DNA from: Sphingobacterium gobiense
GTDB taxonomy: Bacteria; Bacteroidota; Bacteroidia; Sphingobacteriales; Sphingobacteriaceae
DNA: 64,000 nucleotides
Direction of reading: 5' to 3'
Assembly: GCF_002980575.1 (NCBI RefSeq)
Contig: NZ_PVBS01000002.1
Span: 248,001 to 312,000 of the forward strand
The stretch's first letter is position 1, and every line of letters starts with the position of its first letter. Both the position numbers and the translations under genes were made by a program. Under the pieces are notes generated by a model. It was not told the origin of the DNA. It searched no databases and saw only the letters and a program-made list of their open reading frames with translations. Below are positions 44,416 to 54,240 of this stretch, piece after piece.

Positions 44416-47400
44416 TGGAGAAGATTTTCTATCATATCTATGTTTGGGTACAGCGCAATAAGCCCCTTGCCACTGTCGTGGCATTATTGTTTCTGACAAG
44501 CTGTGGGCTGCTAGCTTCCAAGCTGCGTTTTGAAGAAGATATCACCCAAATTATTCCCAAAAACGAGCGGACAGATAAATTTTCAAAAGTACTAAGCCAA
44601 ATTAATTTCGCCGACAAAATAGCGGTTTTGATCGAAAAGAACGGAGAGACCCAAGCAAGCGCCTTAACGGCAGCTGCGGATGCATTTCTCGATTCTATTA
44701 AAACGGATAGCCTATATATTCGTGAAGTTACGGGCAGGATTGAACAGGAAGAGATGGAAGGTGTGTATGATTTTGTCTATCAAAATCTACCACTTTTTTT
44801 AGATGCAGGAGATTATCGGACGATAACCGAGCGGTTACAACCGGATTCTATTTCGGAGCGGGTATTGCAAAATTACCGTACGTTAATTTCGCCTACCGGT
44901 CTTGTTATGCGAAGCTTTATCCAAAAAGATCCTTTGGGGTTGGCGCTAATAGGTTTGCAGAAGATGCAGCAGCATACGGTGGGTGAAGATTTTATGCTTT
45001 ACGACGGGTTTATAACGACTACAGATACAAGCCAATTGTTACTTTTTCTGGACCCGACTTTTCAAGGCGCGGATACGGAGCATAATACCTTGCTCGTAGA
45101 ACACCTTTATCGTTTGCAAGCGCGATTACAGCAACATGCTGAACAGAAAGTCACGATTTCTTATTACGGAGCGGCTTTTATTGCGGTGGCGAATGCCAAA
45201 CAGATAAAGATAGACATTTTAACAACGGTACTGATTTCGATGTCCGTACTCATGCTGCTACTTATCCTTTTCTATCGCAGGATATACATTCCCCTACTGG
45301 TCTTTATACCTACTGTTTTCGCTGCTTTGTTTGGAATGGCCTGCCTTTACCTTTATAAACCCGTTATCTCAGCCATATCGCTTAGTGTCGCAGCGGTTTT
45401 AATTGGTATTACCATCGATTACACTTTACATATACTGACCCATTATAAAAAATCAGGAGATGTGCGAGAGCTTTACCGTGAACTGACCCGGCCATTGTTG
45501 ATGAGCGGCGCGACTACTGCGGTCGTATTTTTGTGCCTATTGTTTGTAAATGCAGAAGCATTAGTGGATTTAGGTATTTTTGCATCGATAAGCATTTTTG
45601 TCTCCGCTGTTTTTACGTTACTTATTGTTCCACACCTTTATCGCCCCAAGCGGGAACTTCGACATCATACGGTGCTGGACAAATTGGCCGCATTTCCGTT
45701 TGAGCGGAGCAAGATATTGATTACTATTTGTCTCGTGCTTTTGGTTATCAGCTGTTTTACTAGCGAACGAGTAGGCTATAACAATAATCTTGCTGATCTA
45801 AATTTTGTACCGACAGCTTTGCGGCAGGTGGAGCATAAATTGGATAAGCTCACGAATGCATCTTCGAAATCAATTTATTTAGTATCTACTGGAAACAGCT
45901 TTGAAGACGCAGCACAAAAAAGCGATCGTTTAATGTCGTATCTACATGAGGCGAAAGCCAGAAAAGAAATTGTGGATTACCAGGGGCTACCGATCATTCC
46001 CTTATCAACAACTTTACAGCAAGAGAAGATTGGCGCATGGAATACGTTTTGGGAGAATCAACACTCGGATAAGCTGATCTTCCGCCTACAAAAGGAAGGA
46101 GAAAAATATGGTTTTGAAGCGGAAACGCACGCCGATTTTTACGCGTTATTAAAGGAAAGACGGGAACCATTAGCATGGCATGATCTCCAATCGCAACGCG
46201 CGTTGCGATTATCGGATTTTGTGGCGGAGCGTGATGGCTTCTTTACCGTCTCGATTTTGGTGAAACTGGATGACGCTGGGCGTGAAAATTTCGTCCGGGC
46301 TATGGGTGCGAAGCCAGACGTCTTCGTTGTTGACCGGCAACAGCTGAACGAAACCTTTTTAGGGCAGTTGCGCGCTGATTTCAACCGTTTGGTGAGCTAT
46401 TCGTTTTTTGCGGTACTTTTTATACTGTGGGTGTTTTTCCGTCGCATAGAGTTGGTTTTATTGAGTGCGATCCCGATCGGTCTTACCGGATTGGTCACCG
46501 CAGGGCTCATGGGTTTTTTCGGATTAGAGCTTAATATATTTAGTGCCATCGTGTGTACCTTGGTTTTTGGACATGGGGTGGATTTTAGCATATTTATGAC
46601 AGCCGCCTTGCAAAAACAATATAGCACAGGCAAGGACACCTTGCAAACGTATCGCACATCGATATTGCTGGCTGTATTGACTACGGTGCTGGCCATTGGC
46701 GCACTGGTTTTTGCTAAACACCCCGCGTTGTTATCCATTGCAGCCGTTTCGCTGATTGGTGTGTTTGCCGCCGTCATCATTACCTTCGTATTCTATCCGA
46801 TTTTGTTCTATTTCTTTATTTCAAATCGTGCGAAGCAAGGAAAATCTCCCTTTACAATAACCATCCTTCTATTGTCTTTGTTGTTTTTTGCTTATTATGG
46901 CTTGGGGAGTTTATTGGTTTCTTTTTTCGGACGCGTGTTATTGGCTGTTTTCCCGCTACCGAAAGAAAAGAAAGACACACTTTTTAGGAAGACAATGGCT
47001 GCATTTATGAAGTCCGTGCTATATCTTCATCCGCAAACAAGACATCAGACGATAAATTTGCATGGCGAAACATTCGATAAACCCGCCATTATTATTGCCA
47101 ACCATAGTTCTTTTCTCGACACGTTATCGCTCGGTATGCTTGTTCCAAAAGGCATTTTTCTCGTAAACGATTGGGTCTGGAATTCCCCTATTTTCGGACG
47201 GGCAGTAAAAGCATTAGGTTTTTATCCCGTTAGTCAAGGGTTGGAAAACGGAATAGCTATACTTCGAGAGAAAGTGGCGCAAGGTTATTCGCTGATTGTG
47301 TTTCCGGAAGGCTCCCGTTCCTACGATAACGTTATAAAGCGTTTTCATAAGGGTGCGTTTTATCTTGCGGAACAGTTGCAGCTGGATATCCTACCAATCT

Positions 47401-48065
47401 ATCTTTTGGGGAATGGCGATGTGTTGCCCAAAGGCGATGTGCTTATTTTTGGAGGTGCCATGACACAGGTTATCGGAGAGCGCATTCGTATCGAGGACCC
47501 CGCTTTTGGTGAGGGGTATCTGGAGCGTACCAAGCGGGTGATGCGGCACTTTCGAAAAACGTATAGCGGGTATCGGCGACAAGAGGAAGACATGCTGTAT
47601 TTTCGAGCGAAAATACAGCTTGCCTATTATTATAAAGATGAAGATATCGTGGCGGATGTCAAGAAAAACCTAGCGCAAGGTCTCCGCTATTACCACGAGC
47701 TGAATCTATACCTCGGTGAGAAGGTTCACGTCGCACATTTATCGGACACCTACGGCGAATTTGACTATCTTTTGTCCTTACAAAGTGGGAGCCGGAAGAT
47801 GGTGGGCATCATCAACAATGCCGAGAAGCGTGCGGTAGCGGAAAGTATTTACTGGAGAAAACACCGCCAAGTACGCTTTGCTTCAGAATTGAATGTTTCT
47901 TGTCCAATACTGGTTATCCATCCGTCCGTTGAATTCAGTTGCGTACCGAGTTCATTTTTGGAGGGCTTTCAAGAAATCTATATCTTTGAGAGAGCGCAGC
48001 CATTACTGACCTTAGGATGGAAGGAAGAGGAGTTGACTGCCACCCTAATTTGCTATACTAAATGA
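44415..48065 (+). CDS. MMPL/RND-family exporter fused to a PlsC-type acyltransferase
   Basis: 1216 residues in three parts. Residues 1-830 are an RND/MMPL exporter with two sets of membrane helices and large periplasmic loops. Residues about 870-1060 are a 1-acylglycerol-3-phosphate-type acyltransferase with NHSSFLDTLS (His-x4-Asp, near residue 895) and FPEGSRS (near 962). The last 150 residues (GEKVHVAHLSDTYGEFDYLLSLQSGSRKMVGI...) recall a degenerate methyltransferase fold without a clear SAM-binding glycine loop. The protein could acylate the pigment or its lipid anchor and export it. It is translationally coupled to both neighbours. Confidence 0.88.
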   Translation: MEKIFYHIYVWVQRNKPLATVVALLFLTSCGLLASKLRFEEDITQIIPKNERTDKFSKVLSQINFADKIAVLIEKNGETQASALTAAADAFLDSIKTDSLYIREVTGRIEQEEMEGVYDFVYQNLPLFLDAGDYRTITERLQPDSISERVLQNYRTLISPTGLVMRSFIQKDPLGLALIGLQKMQQHTVGEDFMLYDGFITTTDTSQLLLFLDPTFQGADTEHNTLLVEHLYRLQARLQQHAEQKVTISYYGAAFIAVANAKQIKIDILTTVLISMSVLMLLLILFYRRIYIPLLVFIPTVFAALFGMACLYLYKPVISAISLSVAAVLIGITIDYTLHILTHYKKSGDVRELYRELTRPLLMSGATTAVVFLCLLFVNAEALVDLGIFASISIFVSAVFTLLIVPHLYRPKRELRHHTVLDKLAAFPFERSKILITICLVLLVISCFTSERVGYNNNLADLNFVPTALRQVEHKLDKLTNASSKSIYLVSTGNSFEDAAQKSDRLMSYLHEAKARKEIVDYQGLPIIPLSTTLQQEKIGAWNTFWENQHSDKLIFRLQKEGEKYGFEAETHADFYALLKERREPLAWHDLQSQRALRLSDFVAERDGFFTVSILVKLDDAGRENFVRAMGAKPDVFVVDRQQLNETFLGQLRADFNRLVSYSFFAVLFILWVFFRRIELVLLSAIPIGLTGLVTAGLMGFFGLELNIFSAIVCTLVFGHGVDFSIFMTAALQKQYSTGKDTLQTYRTSILLAVLTTVLAIGALVFAKHPALLSIAAVSLIGVFAAVIITFVFYPILFYFFISNRAKQGKSPFTITILLLSLLFFAYYGLGSLLVSFFGRVLLAVFPLPKEKKDTLFRKTMAAFMKSVLYLHPQTRHQTINLHGETFDKPAIIIANHSSFLDTLSLGMLVPKGIFLVNDWVWNSPIFGRAVKALGFYPVSQGLENGIAILREKVAQGYSLIVFPEGSRSYDNVIKRFHKGAFYLAEQLQLDILPIYLLGNGDVLPKGDVLIFGGAMTQVIGERIRIEDPAFGEGYLERTKRVMRHFRKTYSGYRRQEEDMLYFRAKIQLAYYYKDEDIVADVKKNLAQGLRYYHELNLYLGEKVHVAHLSDTYGEFDYLLSLQSGSRKMVGIINNAEKRAVAESIYWRKHRQVRFASELNVSCPILVIHPSVEFSCVPSSFLEGFQEIYIFERAQPLLTLGWKEEELTATLICYTK

Positions 48066-49582
48066 CCGAAGGAACACGTAAACAATACGATGTCGTTATC
48101 GTGGGTAGCGGACTGGGCGGCTTGGTATCGGCAGTTATACTGGCAAAGGAAGGGCTACGTGTTTGCGTGTTGGAAAAAAACAATCAGTTTGGAGGGAATT
48201 TGCAGACGTTTTCCCGCAATAAGAAAGTGTTTGATACGGGGGTGCATTATATTGGAGGTCTGGGGGAAGGGCAGAATTTACACCGTTATTTTTCCTATGT
48301 GGGGATTATGCCCCATCTTCGGCTAGAACCTATGCCTGCAGTTTTCGATCAGATTTGTTTTGGTGACGATAAAATCTGTTACCCTATTGCACAGGGCTAT
48401 GATGCCTTTGTTGATTGTTTGTCTGCGTATTTCCCGGCCGAACGTTCAGCATTGACAACGTATGTGGCTGATCTGCAATATACTTGTAGAGCTTTCCCAT
48501 TATATTATGCGGAAGATGGAGAGGGGTATGCGTCGGAAGTTATTAGCCTAAGTGTTAAGGATTATTTTACAGGGTTAACGGACAATGAACGTTTGCGTGC
48601 GGTATTGATTGGGAATAATTTTTTATACGCTGGCGAAGATGATACGACGCCTTTTTATGTGCATGCACTTGCTGTAAATTCCTATATCCAAAGTGCTTAC
48701 AAATGTATACTCGGCGGTAGTCAAATCAGTAAACTCCTTATTCGTGAACTGCGTAATTTAGGGGGGGAGGCATACAAACGTGAAGAAGTGGTGAAACTGG
48801 AAATCGAGGACGGAAAGGTCTGCAGTGCAACAACAGACAACGACCGCCAGGTGAGGGGCGATCTGTTTATTATGAACGTTGACCCGAAAAGGGCGCTGCA
48901 ACTGGTCGGAAAAGAACATTTTCGAAAGGCCTTTTATGACCGTATCCAAGCATTACCCGTTACAACATCTTCGTTTAGTTTGCATGGCATTTTGCAACCA
49001 GCGAAGGTAAGGTACGAAGGCCACAACATGTACTGGCACCAAAATGCGCATTCCGTTTGGCACGCAACGACATATAAAAAAAGTGACTGGGCAAATATGT
49101 TTATGCTGTCTATGACGGAGGATCCGCGACATCCAGGTTATGCGGACACCTTTACCGTGCTAACGTATATGCATTTTGAGGAGGTGGATGCTTGGGAAGG
49201 TACGCTGAATACGGCAGTTCATCCGGGAGACAGAGGACCGGCGTATGAAACATTTAAAGCCGCTAAAACGGAGCAATTGTTGGCGAAGGTGAAGCCCTGT
49301 TTTCCAGACTTGGTGGACGCCGTCAATCGAACGTATGTATCGACTCCCTTATCGTACCGGGATTATATTGGCACGTATCGGGGTAATCTGTATGGCCATA
49401 TAAAAGATGCCAGTAAACCCCTGGAGACATTTATTCCACCGAAAACGAAAATAGAAAACTTGTACTTAACAGGACATGGTATATATATGCACGGTATTTT
49501 AGGAGTAACGATAGGGGCCATAGCGACCTGTTCCGAAATATTGGGAAAATCGTATTTATTGGAGAAGATTCGTCGAGCGTGA
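48062..49582 (+). CDS. Phytoene-desaturase-like FAD oxidoreductase
   Basis: 506 residues. The N-terminal FAD fold is YDVVIVGSGLGGLVSAVILAKEGLRVCVLEK followed by GGNLQTF, and a C-terminal LTGHGIYMHGILGVTIGA closes the flavin site. It is related to carotenoid isomerase/desaturase enzymes. In polyene clusters such a protein may desaturate, isomerise or saturate the conjugated chain, but no activity can be assigned. It overlaps the MMPL gene by 4 bp (ATGA). Confidence 0.88.
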   Translation: MTEGTRKQYDVVIVGSGLGGLVSAVILAKEGLRVCVLEKNNQFGGNLQTFSRNKKVFDTGVHYIGGLGEGQNLHRYFSYVGIMPHLRLEPMPAVFDQICFGDDKICYPIAQGYDAFVDCLSAYFPAERSALTTYVADLQYTCRAFPLYYAEDGEGYASEVISLSVKDYFTGLTDNERLRAVLIGNNFLYAGEDDTTPFYVHALAVNSYIQSAYKCILGGSQISKLLIRELRNLGGEAYKREEVVKLEIEDGKVCSATTDNDRQVRGDLFIMNVDPKRALQLVGKEHFRKAFYDRIQALPVTTSSFSLHGILQPAKVRYEGHNMYWHQNAHSVWHATTYKKSDWANMFMLSMTEDPRHPGYADTFTVLTYMHFEEVDAWEGTLNTAVHPGDRGPAYETFKAAKTEQLLAKVKPCFPDLVDAVNRTYVSTPLSYRDYIGTYRGNLYGHIKDASKPLETFIPPKTKIENLYLTGHGIYMHGILGVTIGAIATCSEILGKSYLLEKIRRA

Positions 49583-49621
49583 TTTTGCATAAGAGCCGTA
49601 CTTTGTACTAAATACTAAAAC

Positions 49622-50896
49622 ATGGAGAAACAATCATCTCAGGAAATTAAGGCTTATCAAGAAGAGCTTTTGCGAAGGCAATTGGTTTATTTGCGCGAAC
49701 ACTCGCCATACTATAAACAATTATTTGAAAAGCAGGGTATCGACATCGATATGATTGAGACTATAGCAGATTTAGTGCATATACCTACCACAAGCAAAGA
49801 CGACATTCAAGCGCATAATGAGGATTTTTTCTGTGTCGGACGCGAGGAGATTATAGACTACTGTTCTACATCGGGAACGTTAGGCAAGCCGGTAACGTTT
49901 GGACTTACGGAAAAAGACTTGGAGCGTTTAGCGTATAATGAGATGCGTTCATTTCAGACAATTGGTGTAAAACCGGGCGATGTGGTCCAATTGATGACCA
50001 CGATGGACAGGCGGTTTATGGCTGGCCTAGCGTACTTTCTCGGTCTACGGAAGCTTGGAGCAGGGATTTTGCGTGTGGGATCGGGAATTCCACAATTACA
50101 ATGGGATGTTATTTTACAGCATAAACCTCGATTTCTGATTGCCGTACCGTCTTTTTTATTAAAGCTGATTGAATATGCCGAACAACATGATATCGATTAT
50201 CGCAACGCGGGTATAGAGGCGGTGTTGTGTATAGGAGAGTCTTTACGGGACGCCTCTCTAAACGATTCCGTACTCACGAGACGTATACGTGAAAAGTGGC
50301 CATTGAAACTGTATTCCACGTATGCATCTACAGAAATGGGAGCGGCGTTCACCGAATGTGAAGCTTTTCAAGGGGGACATGTTCACGAGGATCTTGTTAT
50401 CGCCGAAGTATTGGACGAGGATGAACATCCTGTGCCCGACGGTGAAAGCGGCGAGCTCGTCGTCACGACCTTAGGGGTGCAAGGTGTGCCACTGTTGCGA
50501 TTTAAAACAGGAGACATTGTCCGAAAACACGTTGCTCCTTGTAGTTGTGGACGTAATACCTACCGTATTGGTCCCGTAGAAGGAAGAAAGCAGCAAATGG
50601 TAAAATACAAAGGGACAACGCTGTATCCGCCTGCCCTGCACGACCTACTTGCGGGCTTCCCCGAAATTGAACACCACGTCATTGAAATATCCCATAACGA
50701 CATAGGAACCGATGAAATTGTCATTTATGTCAGTACAAAAGAGTCGACAGCAGAATTTCTGTTGCAGATTAAAGATCATTTTCGGGCAAAACTACGGGTG
50801 ACACCCCGTGTGGAAAGACGATCGTCGGAAGAGTTACAGCGTATTATTTTTAATCCGCTGAGCCGTAAACCGATTACTTTTATTGATAAGAGGTAG
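49622..50896 (+). CDS. Phenylacetate-CoA-ligase-like adenylating enzyme
   Basis: 424 residues of the ANL superfamily, PaaK branch. It has the P-loop-like YCSTSGTLGKP, STYASTEMGAAFTECE (A5 region) and a C-terminal FKTGDIVRKH with a cysteine pair (CSCGRNTYRIGPVEGRKQQMVKYKG). It probably activates the aryl starter acid, for example a hydroxycinnamic or hydroxybenzoic acid, as CoA or ACP ester. No ammonia lyase gene that would make such an acid lies in the window. It is the last gene of the cluster, 39 bp after the flavoprotein. Confidence 0.88.
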   Translation: MEKQSSQEIKAYQEELLRRQLVYLREHSPYYKQLFEKQGIDIDMIETIADLVHIPTTSKDDIQAHNEDFFCVGREEIIDYCSTSGTLGKPVTFGLTEKDLERLAYNEMRSFQTIGVKPGDVVQLMTTMDRRFMAGLAYFLGLRKLGAGILRVGSGIPQLQWDVILQHKPRFLIAVPSFLLKLIEYAEQHDIDYRNAGIEAVLCIGESLRDASLNDSVLTRRIREKWPLKLYSTYASTEMGAAFTECEAFQGGHVHEDLVIAEVLDEDEHPVPDGESGELVVTTLGVQGVPLLRFKTGDIVRKHVAPCSCGRNTYRIGPVEGRKQQMVKYKGTTLYPPALHDLLAGFPEIEHHVIEISHNDIGTDEIVIYVSTKESTAEFLLQIKDHFRAKLRVTPRVERRSSEELQRIIFNPLSRKPITFIDKR

Positions 50897-50900
50897 GTTT

Positions 50901-51300
50901 GTTCTTTTTTTTAGAAAAAAAGGAACCAAAAAAATCGTCACTTCGGATGTTTGACAGGGAGGGTAAGTGCTAAGGATAGGTTTCTACAATTGTCAAAAAT
51001 CCGTATGTGACATTCAGCGTTAAGGAAGGGGTAGTGCATTGCGTGAATTCTAACTATTTAGCCGTTAATTTTAGGAAGCTACATGTGTGCGTAAATCGTG
51101 CGATCCATGATTAATTGCGATGACGCGGGTTGAGACGACATAGCATTGTTCCGCGGCCAGCTTTACGCAGACTATTCCGTAAAAACAGCATGTTGTTTGA
51201 TCGGAGGGAGTTTCATGCTGTTTAGGAATAGACAAGTAAAGGTAGCGGAACAATGCAAGTCTTGACTTTTTTTTGCTTCGTTTTTTTGTGTCAAGACAAA
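50901..51300 (+). repeat. Structured intergenic repeat, copy E (complete M1-M2-M3)
   Basis: Fills the convergent gap between the polyene cluster and the SNF2 gene. Hairpin GTTCTTTTTTT / AAAAAAAGGAAC at 50901-50925 probably ends the cluster transcript. M1 is 50937-51011 and M2 51018-51048. M3 is 51143-51256 with three nested stems: GCATTGTTCCGC 51143-51154 / 51245-51256, CTATTCC 51172-51178 / 51225-51231, and AAACAGCATG 51183-51192 / 51214-51223. The end hairpin CTTGAC 51261-51266 / GTCAAG 51290-51295 faces the SNF2 3' end. Confidence 0.85.
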
Positions 51301-51314
51301 AAAATGAAGAAAGC

Positions 51315-54191
51315 TTACCGTAACAACTCCTGTATATCCTCCGTGGATAACGACTTGATGAAGCTTTCTTCGGTGGTAATGAGTGCAGAGGACAACGCTT
51401 TCTTTTGACTTTGAAGTGCTATGATCTTTTCCTCTACGGTATCCTTACTAATGAACTTGTAGATAAATACATTTTTTGTTTGTCCAATACGGTGTGAACG
51501 GTCGATAGCTTGTTGTTCTACTGCCGGATTCCACCACGGGTCTAAGATAAAGACGTAATCAGCTTCGGTAAGGTTAAGTCCTACACCCCCGGCTTTAATG
51601 GAGATTAAGAAGATTTGTGTGTCTTCCCGTTCTTTAAATAGGTTAACCGCTTCCGATCGTTTTTTTGTATTCCCATCCAAATAGGCATAGGCTATTTTTT
51701 CGCGTTCGAATACATCGCGGAACAACTGCAAATGCTTTACAAACTGGGAAAAGATAAGTACTTTGTGATGCTCTGCGATGATGGATTGCAACATTTCCAT
51801 AACCGTGTCAAATTTACCGGAAGAAAAGACTTCATTTTCTTCCACCATGGTGGGGTGGTTCGCTATCTGCCTAAGCTTTGTGAGGCCTTGTAATAGCATA
51901 ATTTGGTTGCCCTGTCCGTTTCTTTGTAATTGGTTGTCCAACAAAGCATTCCGATATTCTGATTTAATACGTTCGTATAACTTAGTCTGTTCCTCCGTCA
52001 TTTCACAATAAATAGTCTGCTCTGTTTTAGGGGGAAGTTCTTTTGCTACCTGATCTTTGGTACGACGGAGAATGAAGGGCTTGATGATCGCCTGTAAACG
52101 AGCTGCTTTTTCTTCGTCTTTCTTTTTTTCGATAGGCACCACAAACTCTTTCTGAAAATAGCTGTACGAGCCAAGCAAACCAGGATTCGCGAAATGCATT
52201 TGCGACCATATATCCGCCACAGAATTTTCTATCGGGGTACCGCTCAATGCCAATTTATACCGACTTTTTAAGCCTTTAATGGCCTTAAATGATTTGGAAG
52301 TGGGGTTTTTGATGTGTTGACTTTCATCTAGGATAATGTAGTTGAAGAAAAACTTGCTTAACAGGTCCGCGTCGCTACGCACAATTCCATAAGTTGTTAC
52401 GACTAAATCAAAGTGGGAAAAACCAAAAGTATCTTTCAATCGATTGGAACCCGTATGGAGATGAATCCGAAGTCCAGGTGCAAATTTTTCTGCTTCTTTC
52501 TGCCAGTTGTATAAGAGTGACGTCGGTAGTATCAGAAGGGATGTTTTTGCATGATCTGTTCCTTTTACATGCTCTTTCTGCTGTTGTAGCAAAGCGAGTG
52601 TCTGTACGGTTTTTCCTAATCCCATATCGTCAGCAAGGCACCCGCCAAACTTATATTCTTGAAGAAAGTGAAACCAATTATACCCAGCGCGTTGATAAGG
52701 ACGAAGATCGCCTAGAAATCCTGTTGGGATAGGTGCCTCATTGATACTGTCGAAGTTTAATAATTGTTCCAGCTTGCGATGAAAGGAACGTTCGGTGTGT
52801 TCCGATATTTCGTATAATAAGCCAATATGGGTTTTATTTAGCCTTAAGCTATGCTTGTCTGCGGTAAAAAGGAACAAGTGTTCGTACTGGGAAAACCATT
52901 CCTCTGGAATAATCGCGATTTCTCCACTCGGCAATGTAAATTCCTTAATCTTATTTAAAATATGCTCCCGTAATGTTATGAACGGAATTTCATAGGGACC
53001 AAAATGAGCTACTGCTTGTATGTCAAACCAATCATTCCCCTCTTCAATGGCCATTTCCAATGAAGTTTTACCGATGAAGATACGACGGTCGCCTTTTGCT
53101 TGCGTGATGATAAACCCTTTCTCCAAAAGTGCGGACTGGTTTCTATTTAACCACTCAACAATAGATTCCTGTTCTGCGTCGAGTATATAGTTAGCAAATA
53201 ACAAATCTCTCTTGCGGAGTCCTAGTTCTTCTAGATAGAGTCCTTGTTTCTTCTCCCAGGATAATGAACGTTTTATTCGATGAAAAATATAATAATCTGT
53301 TTCCTGGTCGTAAACTAGCCGTACGGTAACAGGGTGATCTGTACTCCCCGAAAATTCATAAGGACCATAAGCAAAAGATAGCTGTAAAAAGGACTGGCCG
53401 TTGGGAACGTAGAATAGCTTAACAATGGGGGCCGCATTTTCCTTATGAGTCCTGATGTCAAAACCCTCTGCATAAACATGGTATTTTTCTATCAGCCCGC
53501 TCACAAAAGTTTCAAAGTATCGTTTTTCGGTGTTACGTGCCACGCTGATGTAACGTTTGTTCAGAAACGGACTGAGTTTTTTACCATCTATGTCTTGCTC
53601 GAAATAATAAAGTGTATTCTCCAGTAGTAACCAGGCTTCTCTATTTATAATAACTTGTGCGCCCTTATACATAAAATCCAGTCGATGACCCTTGTGTTTT
53701 AAAGTAGGGAAATAGCGCGTCTCGGTTTCGTTACGACGAAAGTGAAATAGGATAGATGTCGGCTCCCCGGCAATATGTATCTCCTGATCGGCAGGATAAC
53801 CGTCCTTGCTCATTAAAAAAAGAGGTTTTCCTCGCAATTGATTTAATGCGGTAAGCATCTTTTGTTCGATCTTGGGACGAATCCTGTCATAAATTTTATC
53901 ATCGAAAACTTTTCCGAAAAAATCGACAGGACGTATGGCTTTTTTGTTGAATATCTTGATAATGTGTGTTTGCTCGATCTCGTCCAGCAATTTAATAAGC
54001 TGATAGTCGATTTCGTCCAATGCAGGAGCAAAATCACCAATGGTATTGCTAAAAATACGTTTATAACTCAACGAATAAGATCCATTAGGGTTCAATTGAA
54101 CGATGTGGGGTTCTATCAGATAACCTAAATAGGGGTGCTGTCCTAAAGAGTATATTAACTTGAATGGTAATTTGCTATCGACCTGTTGCAT
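51315..54191 (-). CDS. SNF2/RapA-family DEAD-like helicase
   Basis: 958-residue ATP-dependent DNA translocase. The N-terminal 470 residues are a bacterial SNF2-associated region. The ATPase core has motif I DDMGLGKTVQT (near 525), motif II DESQH (near 622; the usual DEAH/DESH with Gln at position 4), motif III SGTPIEN and motif VI HRIGQTKNVFIYKFI (near 900). Bacterial homologues are linked to transcription recycling or DNA repair, but the exact role is unknown. It lacks a SWIM zinc finger of the kind seen in some Bacteroidota relatives. Confidence 0.93.
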   Translation of the reverse strand: MQQVDSKLPFKLIYSLGQHPYLGYLIEPHIVQLNPNGSYSLSYKRIFSNTIGDFAPALDEIDYQLIKLLDEIEQTHIIKIFNKKAIRPVDFFGKVFDDKIYDRIRPKIEQKMLTALNQLRGKPLFLMSKDGYPADQEIHIAGEPTSILFHFRRNETETRYFPTLKHKGHRLDFMYKGAQVIINREAWLLLENTLYYFEQDIDGKKLSPFLNKRYISVARNTEKRYFETFVSGLIEKYHVYAEGFDIRTHKENAAPIVKLFYVPNGQSFLQLSFAYGPYEFSGSTDHPVTVRLVYDQETDYYIFHRIKRSLSWEKKQGLYLEELGLRKRDLLFANYILDAEQESIVEWLNRNQSALLEKGFIITQAKGDRRIFIGKTSLEMAIEEGNDWFDIQAVAHFGPYEIPFITLREHILNKIKEFTLPSGEIAIIPEEWFSQYEHLFLFTADKHSLRLNKTHIGLLYEISEHTERSFHRKLEQLLNFDSINEAPIPTGFLGDLRPYQRAGYNWFHFLQEYKFGGCLADDMGLGKTVQTLALLQQQKEHVKGTDHAKTSLLILPTSLLYNWQKEAEKFAPGLRIHLHTGSNRLKDTFGFSHFDLVVTTYGIVRSDADLLSKFFFNYIILDESQHIKNPTSKSFKAIKGLKSRYKLALSGTPIENSVADIWSQMHFANPGLLGSYSYFQKEFVVPIEKKKDEEKAARLQAIIKPFILRRTKDQVAKELPPKTEQTIYCEMTEEQTKLYERIKSEYRNALLDNQLQRNGQGNQIMLLQGLTKLRQIANHPTMVEENEVFSSGKFDTVMEMLQSIIAEHHKVLIFSQFVKHLQLFRDVFEREKIAYAYLDGNTKKRSEAVNLFKEREDTQIFLISIKAGGVGLNLTEADYVFILDPWWNPAVEQQAIDRSHRIGQTKNVFIYKFISKDTVEEKIIALQSQKKALSSALITTEESFIKSLSTEDIQELLR

Positions 54192-54202
54192 TAAAAATTC
54201 TG

Positions 54203-54222
54203 GAGCCTTTTAAAAAAGGCTC
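54203..54222. other. Hairpin in the SNF2 leader
   Basis: GAGCCTTTT (54203-54211) pairs exactly with AAAAGGCTC (54214-54222). It lies 12 bp upstream of the SNF2 ATG, between that gene and repeat copy F. It may be a terminator for transcripts crossing the repeat, or a leader structure. Confidence 0.55.
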
Positions 54223-54240
54223 TAATATAAGGATTTCTCT

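Noticed and set aside
51071..51253. 60-residue open frame on the minus strand
   Set aside because: Lies wholly inside repeat copy E, across the M3 hairpin. The composition is dictated by the repeat and there is no start context. Similar spurious frames occur in copies C (34700-34885) and F (54175-54444).
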